Translations under genes and position numbers: made by a program
Assembly: GCA_963807235.1 (NCBI GenBank)
Contig: CAWEBF010000012.1
Span: 62,001-126,000 of the forward strand
DNA length: 64,000 nucleotides
Direction of reading: 5' to 3'
Source: CAWEBF01 sp963807235
Lineage (GTDB): Bacteria > Acidobacteriota > Vicinamibacteria > Vicinamibacterales > UBA2999
In this document: positions 27,464 through 34,672 of the stretch, in pieces
Layout of the letters: each line of letters begins with the position of its first letter
Position numbering within the stretch: position 1 is the stretch's first letter
Notes under the pieces: generated by a model
What the model saw: only the letters and a program-made list of their open reading frames with translations
The model's database searches: none
Told to the model about the DNA's origin: nothing

Positions 27464-27893
27464 TGTGCCCGGCGGCTGACGGATGCAGCCGCTCGAATGG
27501 CTCGGCGGTCGCGTCGAAGGCGTCTCCACCGCACTCCACCCATGCGTGAGCGCGCATCTGGGCGCCGTCGCGTCGAACGCCTACGCACAGCACAGCGGGT
27601 TGGCCGCGTTGCCGGAGCAACGCCGTCAGGACCAGGCCTCGGCGCAGGCACGACGGCGTCCAGCCCAGCGCCCGGTACGGCCACGACGACAACGCGAAGA
27701 GGCGATCAGGGGCGACCGCACCTGCCTCGCGCGAAGCGGCTGGCCTGGACTCGGCCCACGCAATGACGTTTCCGAGCGGCCGGGTGCGCAATCCCAGCTC
27801 GATTCGCGCGGCGGCAATCGCGCCGTCGGCCAGCACGCGCCACTCGGGCCGCGTCAGCGCGGCAACCCGACGGGCCCGGGCCGCCAGGCTCAC
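27435..27893 (-). CDS. Lasso leader peptidase (B2 protein, transglutaminase-like)
   Basis: 152 residues from GTG 27893. Catalytic Cys82 in SCLRRGLVLTALLRQRG and His116 in RAHAWVECGG match the lasso B2 signature C-L-R ... A-H-A-W-V-E; an Asp follows (DAFDAT). It removes the leader after the conserved T-x. The GTGA overlap with the B1 stop shows translational coupling to the RRE protein, the common split-B arrangement. Its 3' end overlaps the methyltransferase gene on the other strand. Confidence 0.9.
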   Translation of the reverse strand: MSLAARARRVAALTRPEWRVLADGAIAAARIELGLRTRPLGNVIAWAESRPAASREAGAVAPDRLFALSSWPYRALGWTPSCLRRGLVLTALLRQRGQPAVLCVGVRRDGAQMRAHAWVECGGDAFDATAEPFERLHPSAAGHISRTARWSP

Positions 27894-28186
27894 GGCGCCG
27901 AGGCGACGATGAGGCCTTTTTCCCGGAGTTCGCTGACGAGCCGGCGTACGTCCCGCTCGAGCTCATCGCGTCCCACCTCGTACTCGCGCTCCATTTGCGC
28001 GCACACGGGGCCGGTTGTGCCGTGCTCGAGAAGCAGGGTCCAGATCCGCATCCCCACGGCGTCCAGGCCGAAATAGACGCCGCTGTCGAGGTTCAACAGC
28101 ACACCCTCACCATCCATCTCGCGGAACACGACAGACGGGTTCACGACGAACCGCTCGTGCAACTCGTCACGTTGACGCGTCTCCAT
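27890..28186 (-). CDS. Lasso RRE protein (B1, PqqD-like)
   Basis: 98 residues from ATG 28186. PqqD-fold pattern: NPSVVFREMDGEGVLLNLDS, GVYFGLDAVGMRIWTLLLEH and VGRDELERDVRRLVSELREK, i.e. a three-strand winged-helix domain with the N-terminal strand that binds the leader. It recruits the precursor through its Tyr-Pro-Leu leader motif. It is first in the lasso operon and divergent from the wzc gene 154 bases away; the intergenic region must hold promoters for both, though I see no convincing -35/-10 pair. Confidence 0.88.
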   Translation of the reverse strand: METRQRDELHERFVVNPSVVFREMDGEGVLLNLDSGVYFGLDAVGMRIWTLLLEHGTTGPVCAQMEREYEVGRDELERDVRRLVSELREKGLIVASAP

Positions 28187-28340
28187 TGGCACCCCGACTT
28201 CCTGCCGCGGCGCCTCGGCCGTCCCATGCGACGGCGCGGACGGCCCCGTGCGGTCCTGCGCACTGCAACGCAAACTGTACCCGAACGCCGGCATCCAGCC
28301 TGTTGTTGAGATCCTCGGAGGCCGACACGACAGACGATCC

Positions 28341-30560
28341 ATGGAAGGCAAAACGCCGTCAGCGGCTCAGGGCGAGGCCCCGAGGGCCAGTCTCTCCGCC
28401 CTCCGTCACAACACCGCCGACACCCATATTCTCGACTATCTGGCAGCCGCCTACCGGTATCGCTATCTGGCCGCGGGTGTGTTCTTTACGGTCATCTTGG
28501 TCGCGCTGGTGCAGGTCTTCACGACAACGCCGCTCTATCGCGCCCAGGCGCGCGTGATGGTCGAGGTCGAAGACGACCAGGTCACCAGTCTCACGGGTGT
28601 GTTGTCGGGCGAGAACTACCGCGATCCGGCCCCTTATTATCAGACCCAGTTTCGCATCCTCACCGGGCGCGAGCTGGCGCGGCGCACCGTCCGGCTGCTG
28701 AACCTTGGCACCATGGCCGAGTTCAACGGCGCGGGCGCCACCAGGACGGAATTGGCCCGAACCATCGACGCGGCGAAGGGGTGGGTTGGGCTCGGCCCGG
28801 GAGACACGTCACAGGAGGGCCCCGTCCCCGAAGCCATCCTGGTCTCGGGTTTCCTGTCCCGTGTCTCGGTGGAGCCGGTGAAGAACAGCCGTCTGGTGGA
28901 CGTGTCGTTCATATCCGCCGACCCCGAGTTCGCCGTCAAGGCGGTCAACCAGCTGGTGCGCGAGTACGTGGCCCAGAACGCCGAACAGCGCCGCTACAAC
29001 GTCACGAGCGGACTGTCGTGGATCGAGGAGGAGCTCGCGCGGCAGAAGAGCAAGGTCGAGGCGTCCGAGCGCGCCATGGCCAGCTACCGCGAAGTGCAGA
29101 ACGCGGGCTCGCTCGAGGATCGCCAGAACATCGTCGTCGCGCGCCTCAACCAGCTCAACGACGCCGTGACCAAGGCCAAGACGACCCTGGTGCAAAAAGA
29201 ATCGCTCTACAACCAGGTCAAGGCGCTGAAACCCGGCGATCGCCCCGACAGCATTCCGGCGATCCTGCAGAACCAGTACATCCAGTCGCTCAAGACGCAG
29301 GTGGCCGAGCTCGAGCGCGACAAGGCCAACCTGTCTGAACGATACGGCGAGCGTCACCCGGAGATCCTCAAGGTGAACGCCAGCATCAAGGACGCGTCGC
29401 GCCAGTTGGAGCAGGAACTGGCCAAGGCGATCGATGCGATCCGCAACGACTACCAGGCCTCCCTCGCGGAGGAACGCTCGCTGGCAGGCTCCCTCGAGGA
29501 ACAGAAAGGCGCAGCGGTGTCGCTGGGCCGGAAGAGCGTCAGCTACACCGTGCTCGAGCGTGAGGCGCAGAGCAACCGCCAGGTCTACGAGAACCTGCTC
29601 TCGCGCGAAAAGGAGCTGCAGGTGCTCGCGAGCAGCCGGGGCAACAACGTGCGGCTCGTCGAGGACGCCGAGGTCCCGGGCGGCCCGTTTTCTCCGAACC
29701 TTCGCAGGTCCATGATGCTGGCCTCGCTGGTGGGCATGGCCCTGGCGGTCGGTCTCATCACCGGGTTGGGCTATTTCGACGACACCGTGAAGACCCCTGA
29801 AGACATCGCGACGAAGCTGAAGGCGCCGTTCCTGGGCATGATTCCGAAGGTGCCGGCCGGGGAGTCGCCGCTCCTGACGCCGAAAGCGCCCCACGAGTTC
29901 GGCGAGGCATTCCGGTCGCTCCGCACGGCGCTGGCCTTCAGCAACAGCGCCACAGGCTCGAAGGTGGTCCTCGTCACCAGCTCGCAGCCTCTCGAGGGCA
30001 AGACCACGACGGCCTGCAACATTGCGATCGCCCTCGCCCTCGGGGGCGAGCGGGTGCTGCTCATCGACGCCGATTTGCGCCGCCCGAGCGTCACGCGCGC
30101 CCTTGGTGTGGAGCCGGGCGTCGGCCTCTCGAATCTGTTGACCGGACAGGCGTCGCCGCGCGAGGCGATTCGTCCGTTCCATACCGACAACCTGTGGGTG
30201 ATGACGTCGGGTCCGATTCCGCCGAACCCATCCGAGCTGCTCGCCTCCGAGCGGATGGGCACCCTGCTCAATGCGCAGAACGGCTGGTTCGATTGGATCG
30301 TCGTCGATGCGCCGCCGGTGCTCGCCGTCACCGACGCAGTGCTGATGGCCCCCATGGCCACTGGCGTCGCGTTCGTGGTGCGGTCGGAGATGACGCCTCA
30401 GCGTCACGTCAAGCGCGCCCTCCAGACCCTGATGTCAGGTCAGCCCCGGCTGTTGGGGCTGGTGCTGAACGGGGTTGACCTCAAGCGCAACAAGTACTAC
30501 TACTCCCGTTACTACGGCTACGAGCACACGCACTACTACTCCGCTCCCTCGGCCTCCTGA
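28341..30560 (+). CDS. Wzc-like polysaccharide co-polymerase / BY-kinase 1
   Basis: 739 residues from ATG 28341. Wzz-type N-terminal helix (YLAAGVFFTVILVALVQVF), a long periplasmic coiled-coil region (about 230-440) and a second helix (LASLVGMALAVGLITGL), then a cytoplasmic tyrosine kinase with Walker A SSQPLEGKTTTA, A' LLIDADLRRPS and B WIVVDAPPVLAVTDA. The C-terminus is a tyrosine cluster (NKYYYSRYYGYEHTHYYS), the usual autophosphorylation tail. It controls chain length and export of polysaccharide with Wza. The Wzy-like gene follows directly. Confidence 0.92.
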   Translation: MEGKTPSAAQGEAPRASLSALRHNTADTHILDYLAAAYRYRYLAAGVFFTVILVALVQVFTTTPLYRAQARVMVEVEDDQVTSLTGVLSGENYRDPAPYYQTQFRILTGRELARRTVRLLNLGTMAEFNGAGATRTELARTIDAAKGWVGLGPGDTSQEGPVPEAILVSGFLSRVSVEPVKNSRLVDVSFISADPEFAVKAVNQLVREYVAQNAEQRRYNVTSGLSWIEEELARQKSKVEASERAMASYREVQNAGSLEDRQNIVVARLNQLNDAVTKAKTTLVQKESLYNQVKALKPGDRPDSIPAILQNQYIQSLKTQVAELERDKANLSERYGERHPEILKVNASIKDASRQLEQELAKAIDAIRNDYQASLAEERSLAGSLEEQKGAAVSLGRKSVSYTVLEREAQSNRQVYENLLSREKELQVLASSRGNNVRLVEDAEVPGGPFSPNLRRSMMLASLVGMALAVGLITGLGYFDDTVKTPEDIATKLKAPFLGMIPKVPAGESPLLTPKAPHEFGEAFRSLRTALAFSNSATGSKVVLVTSSQPLEGKTTTACNIAIALALGGERVLLIDADLRRPSVTRALGVEPGVGLSNLLTGQASPREAIRPFHTDNLWVMTSGPIPPNPSELLASERMGTLLNAQNGWFDWIVVDAPPVLAVTDAVLMAPMATGVAFVVRSEMTPQRHVKRALQTLMSGQPRLLGLVLNGVDLKRNKYYYSRYYGYEHTHYYSAPSAS

Positions 30561-31917
30561 GGCCACGATCTTCAGGCACCGCGCCGCCCTGGGGCTCGCG
30601 GGACTGGCCATCGCCTGGTCCACGCTGGCCGTCGGCGGCGTCTACGTCTGGGCTCGCCTTCCCATCGTCGGCCTCGCGCTTCTACTGACGGCGTTTGCCC
30701 GCCCGCGCATCGCCGGGCGACGCGATACGCGCGCGCTGGACCTGGCGCTCCTGGTGGCCATGGGGGCTGCATGGCTCCAGGTCACGCCGCTGCCGAGGCA
30801 GCTGAGATGGCTGGTCTCGCCGCGCATCGACGTGGACCGCTTCGAGCTGCTGTTGATTCCGGACGCGGCTTCTTCGTGGCTCCCGCTCTCGCTGGACCCG
30901 CTGGCCACCGCGTGGGCCGCGAGCCTGATCGCAGCGGTGGCGGCCACCTTCTGGTCGTGCCGCCATTTGAGCGGGCGCGGCCAGGCCCTCAGGCTGCTGT
31001 ACGTCGTCGCCACCGTGGGACTCGTGGGCTCGGTGGCGGCCATCGTCCAGCGCGCGGTGGATCCCACGCGGATCTACGGCATCTGGATGCCTGAGGACGC
31101 GGGCGCACGGCCCTTTGGCCCGTTCGTGAACCGCAACCACTTCGGCACGTGGCTGTTGATGGCCGTCCCCCTTGCCGCCGGCGCCGTGGCGGCGATGGGC
31201 GTCAGGCGACGGTCGCCAGGCCTGGTGGCCGGCGTGACTGCGGCCGTGCGCGCGTTCGGCTCCTGGACTGGGTGGATGACCATCTCGCTGGCCACGATGC
31301 TCCTGTGCCTGGTGCTCACCTTCTCGCGATCCGCGCTGGCCGGAGCGGTTGCCGCTGCCCTGGTGTGGTGCCTGCTGGGATACCGTCGCGCCACCAGAGG
31401 CGGGTCGATGGCCGCGCTGGCCGGAACGGTGGTGCTCGCCGTGCTGGTCGTCTGGGCCGCACCCGCCCAGCCCATCCTGGCGCGGGTACGCGAGACACTC
31501 TCGCTCGGCGTCGCCGGACGAACCGCCATCTGGCAGGATGCACAGACCGTAGCCCGGACGTTTCCGGTCGCAGGCACCGGGCTCGGCACGTTCGAGCGAA
31601 GCATGCTCCTGTACCAGACCACCGATCGTCGTACAGCCGCCAACCAGGCGCACAGCCAGTATCTACAGCTGCTGGCGGAAGGCGGAGCGCTCGTCACGGT
31701 CCCCTTCGGGATCGTCGCCCTGGCGTTCATGCGACTGGCGCGCCAGCGACTGCGCGCGGACACCTCGCCAGCAGCGTGGCTACGCATCGGCGCGCTGTCG
31801 GGGCTGGCCGGTGTGGCCGTTCAGGGCCTGTGGGAAACGGGCCTCAGGATGCCCGCCAACGGCATCCTGCTGGCCGTGACAGCGGCCATCGCCGTCCACA
31901 GGCCGCCGAGGAACTAG
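30475..31917 (+). CDS. O-antigen ligase/polymerase family protein 1
   Basis: Polytopic membrane protein with about 11 helices; the Wzy_C region is recognisable by RPFGPFVNRNHFGTWLLMA and NQAHSQYLQLLAEGGALVT. The open frame begins at TTG 30475 inside wzc, but its first 30 residues are Thr/Ser-rich and are probably not translated; a start near 30560-30600 is likely though no ATG or GTG is visible there. It would polymerise or ligate lipid-linked repeat units. Its stop overlaps the purN stop on the other strand by two bases. Confidence 0.78.
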   Translation: MTSSATSTTTPVTTATSTRTTTPLPRPPEATIFRHRAALGLAGLAIAWSTLAVGGVYVWARLPIVGLALLLTAFARPRIAGRRDTRALDLALLVAMGAAWLQVTPLPRQLRWLVSPRIDVDRFELLLIPDAASSWLPLSLDPLATAWAASLIAAVAATFWSCRHLSGRGQALRLLYVVATVGLVGSVAAIVQRAVDPTRIYGIWMPEDAGARPFGPFVNRNHFGTWLLMAVPLAAGAVAAMGVRRRSPGLVAGVTAAVRAFGSWTGWMTISLATMLLCLVLTFSRSALAGAVAAALVWCLLGYRRATRGGSMAALAGTVVLAVLVVWAAPAQPILARVRETLSLGVAGRTAIWQDAQTVARTFPVAGTGLGTFERSMLLYQTTDRRTAANQAHSQYLQLLAEGGALVTVPFGIVALAFMRLARQRLRADTSPAAWLRIGALSGLAGVAVQGLWETGLRMPANGILLAVTAAIAVHRPPRN

Positions 31918-32567
31918 AGCGTCCTTGGTTCTTGGTTCTTAGTTCTTGGTCCGTCCTTGGTCCTTGGTCCGTCGGCCACGAGGCGGATTTCGCCGTTCGC
32001 GATCTGCCCAAGTGTTTCAACCACGAATTCCTTCTCTCGTGCCCGTACTCGGGCCTTCAGATCGTCGAGGGAATCGCCCCGAAACACCGGCACCCTGCAC
32101 TGACGCACGATGGCGCCGGAGTCGTAGTCAGCGTCTACCAGATGAATCGACACACCCGATTCCGCCTCGCCGGCCTCCAGCACTGCCTCGAACACCCGAT
32201 CCCCGTACATTCCCGGTCCGCCGAATCGCGGCAAAAGGCCAGGGTGAGTGTTGAGGATTCTGCCCTCGAAAGCCCGAAGTACGAGTGGTCCCAGTTTCTT
32301 CATGTAACCCGCCAGGAACACGACGTCGACGTCAGCGGCAACCAGAACGCCTCGGATCGCGGCGTCCAGCGCGGCTGGATCCTCGTGCGTTTTCGAAGAC
32401 AAATGAACTGCCTGAACACCGGCTTGGCGAGCCCTCCTCAAGGCGCCAGAGTCGCCGTTGTTGCTCACGACAACCGCTACGCGTCCCTGAATGCGGCCAC
32501 CGGAAAAGGCATTCAACAGGCTTTGAAGCGTCGTTCCCTCATGCGAGGCAAGAACTCCAAGGTTCAT
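31914..32567 (-). CDS. purN: Phosphoribosylglycinamide formyltransferase-like
   Basis: 217 residues. GVLASHEGTTLQSLLNAF is the GART N-terminal motif, SNNGDSGALRRAR the nucleotide region, and ILNTHPGLLPRFGG ... DADYDSGAIVRQ contains the catalytic Asn, His and Asp. It makes formylglycinamide ribonucleotide in purine synthesis. Its place inside an exopolysaccharide locus is odd; a sugar N-formyltransferase is an alternative but the GART-type opening favours PurN. The final about 18 residues (DGPRTKDGPRTK...) are translated from a seven-base repeat array. Confidence 0.82.
   Translation of the reverse strand: MNLGVLASHEGTTLQSLLNAFSGGRIQGRVAVVVSNNGDSGALRRARQAGVQAVHLSSKTHEDPAALDAAIRGVLVAADVDVVFLAGYMKKLGPLVLRAFEGRILNTHPGLLPRFGGPGMYGDRVFEAVLEAGEAESGVSIHLVDADYDSGAIVRQCRVPVFRGDSLDDLKARVRAREKEFVVETLGQIANGEIRLVADGPRTKDGPRTKNQEPRTL
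31917..31972. repeat. Seven-base tandem array (ttcttgg-type)
   Basis: Units ttggttc, ttggttc, ttagttc, ttggtcc, gtccttg, gtccttg cover the 3' end of purN and encode its non-conserved tail. Confidence 0.7.
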
Positions 32568-32651
32568 GGGTCGGGTTGCTCTGTCGGGCTAATCGGATCG
32601 TACAAGGTCCTCGGACCTGGGACTTGTGCCGACGCAGATCGGAAGAGTCTC

Positions 32652-34544
32652 TCAGGACCCGGGCAGCGGACGCAGCATCGCGTCCTGGAAGTCTGGCACG
32701 CGGCGCACCGCGACGAGCGCCGCATCGGCCTGTTCCTTCTTGTCGAAGGGCCCGGCAAACGCCACCCGGAAAGGGCCGCGCGCGACGAACGTGTGTTCGC
32801 GCTCGAAAGCCGGGTACCCCAGGGCGGTCAGGCGCTCGACGACGATCGCCGCGCGCTGGCTGGTCGAGAACACGCCGACCTGGATGACCCATCGTTCAGC
32901 GGATACCGGCGGGGACGGACGCTGCGCCGGCGCGGAGGTCACTTGCGGCTCCACTGGGGGAGCCACGGGCGCAGCCGGAGCGGCCGAAGAGGACGGCCCG
33001 GATGTTTGCAGGCCACGCGTCGTCAGAACCATCGTGGGCCTGGACACCGTCGGCAGGTCGAGAGGTCCCGTCCACAGCGGGCGGAGCCAGATCCAGTAGC
33101 CGACCAGGCTGATGCCGGTTGTCATCCCGATGACCGCCAGCGCCCCCGCGGCCAAGGGCGGAAGGCGACGGGTACCGGCCCAGACCTTGCCGCGGGTCAC
33201 GAAGGTGGATTGCCCCACCGGAGTGCGCGCCGGCCGCCGCGGCGTTCGTTCTTCGAGTGTGACGTTGAGGTCCACGGCCGGAAGATCCAGCAACGAATCC
33301 AGGTCCTGTCCCGTCGCAGAGTATGCGCGACCGGTTTTTGCTTCGAAAAGACCCTTCGACTCGACCGCGGGTTCCTGGACCTGTGTCACGGCTTGCGGGG
33401 GCAGCGCGCGGACCACGACGACGGGCGCGAGCTCGGCCACCGGAACCGGGGCGACTGGCGCCGCAATCTGGGCGACCGGCGACGGGGCTGTGGCGACGGC
33501 GGCGGTCGGGGTGGCCAACGGCCCGACCGCGGCCGTCGGGCTGGACCCAGACCCGACGGCTATCGGGATGGGCATGCGAAGGCCGGCCAATCCCGCGAGG
33601 ACCAGGTCGGGGCCGATGCGCGATGTCCGAGCCAGGTGGCCCTGTGCGAGGGCGCGGTCGCAGATCAGGTTGATCACGCGAGGCACGCCGCCCGAGGCCG
33701 CGCGTACGAGGTCCAGCGCGTCATCGGTGAGTCGCACCTGGCCCGGCGCCGCGCCCGCAACCTGCAGCCGATGGGCCACGTAGCCCGCCACCTCGTCGCG
33801 CTCGAGAGGGCCGAGCTCGCAGTGGACGCTTACGCGCTGCTTGATCTGACGCATGCGCGGCAGCTTCAGATGCTCGTCGAACTCGGGCTGTCCCACCAGC
33901 ACGACCTGCAGCAGTTTGCGGCCCCCGCTTTCCAGGTCCGACAGAATGCGAATCTCCTCGAGCAGCGGCAGCGACAGGTTTTGCACCTCGTCGAGCACCA
34001 GGACGGCGAACGCATCGAGCGGCTCGAGCGCCTGCAGGAACTCGTACAGCGGATAGCTCAGGTCCGGCCGTGTGGCGCCCTTCAGCCGGCCCTTCACCAG
34101 GTCCTCCACCGACATCGCGCCGAAATCAATCAGCATCGTCTTGAGGAGGTCTTCACGGGTCACGAACGGGTCGGGCACGAAGGTCGCGAACGTCTTTCGA
34201 TCGAGCTGAGAAAGCACCGCGCGACACAGCGTCGTCTTCCCCAGCCCGATATCGCCCGTCAGGACGATCAGGCCCTCGCGCCGGCGGATGGCGGCCGCCA
34301 GGTCGTGCAACGCGGGCCTGCGCGACACGCTGCGGTACAGGAACCGCGGGTCGGTGGACAGACTGAACGGCTTCTCCCGCAGACCGTAATGGCGCTCGTA
34401 GGTCAGGACGCCCTCGCCCGTCGGAGGGGCGGACACCGGGGCGGCCCCGGGATCGGACGGGTCTTCTCCGAAGGCCTCCATGGCCCTGGCGCTCTCCGTG
34501 CGCAGGTCCAGGACGTCGGGCGTCGAGACGCCTGAATGGCTCAT
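32652..34544 (-). CDS. ExeA-type AAA ATPase with C-terminal SPOR domain
   Basis: 630 residues from ATG 34544. Opening YGLREKPFSLSTDPRFLYRS is the ExeA/GspA signature. Walker A is LTGDIGLGKTTLCR, Walker B VLVLDEVQNL, and GGVPRVINLICDRAL the sensor region (to about residue 290). A Pro/Ala/Val-rich stretch leads to one membrane helix (LAAGALAVIGMTTGISLVGYW), and the end (RWVIQVGVFSTSQRAAIVVE ... GPFRVAFAGPF) is a peptidoglycan-binding SPOR domain. Such ATPases accompany exopolysaccharide/exosortase loci; a role in building the export assembly is inference. It is divergent from the second wzc. Confidence 0.85.
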   Translation of the reverse strand: MSHSGVSTPDVLDLRTESARAMEAFGEDPSDPGAAPVSAPPTGEGVLTYERHYGLREKPFSLSTDPRFLYRSVSRRPALHDLAAAIRRREGLIVLTGDIGLGKTTLCRAVLSQLDRKTFATFVPDPFVTREDLLKTMLIDFGAMSVEDLVKGRLKGATRPDLSYPLYEFLQALEPLDAFAVLVLDEVQNLSLPLLEEIRILSDLESGGRKLLQVVLVGQPEFDEHLKLPRMRQIKQRVSVHCELGPLERDEVAGYVAHRLQVAGAAPGQVRLTDDALDLVRAASGGVPRVINLICDRALAQGHLARTSRIGPDLVLAGLAGLRMPIPIAVGSGSSPTAAVGPLATPTAAVATAPSPVAQIAAPVAPVPVAELAPVVVVRALPPQAVTQVQEPAVESKGLFEAKTGRAYSATGQDLDSLLDLPAVDLNVTLEERTPRRPARTPVGQSTFVTRGKVWAGTRRLPPLAAGALAVIGMTTGISLVGYWIWLRPLWTGPLDLPTVSRPTMVLTTRGLQTSGPSSSAAPAAPVAPPVEPQVTSAPAQRPSPPVSAERWVIQVGVFSTSQRAAIVVERLTALGYPAFEREHTFVARGPFRVAFAGPFDKKEQADAALVAVRRVPDFQDAMLRPLPGS

Positions 34545-34672
34545 CAGAGAAGTTATCGGACGGCGACGGGCCCGGCAGAACGGCTTAGTCCCTCCAAAGG
34601 GGCCCCGTGCTACTCCAGCGAAAACCGGAAACCGATACCCAGAAGACGGGCTCGACTTTCGAAGCGTCATAC

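Noticed and set aside
28809..30407. 532-codon minus-strand frame opposite the first wzc
   Set aside because: Antisense shadow of a gene with intact kinase motifs.
31149..34535. 1128-codon open frame on the plus strand across purN and the ExeA gene
   Set aside because: Antisense shadow in high-GC DNA. The minus strand encodes clear PurN and ExeA/SPOR motifs, and the plus-strand translation is Arg/Gly/Pro-rich without domains.
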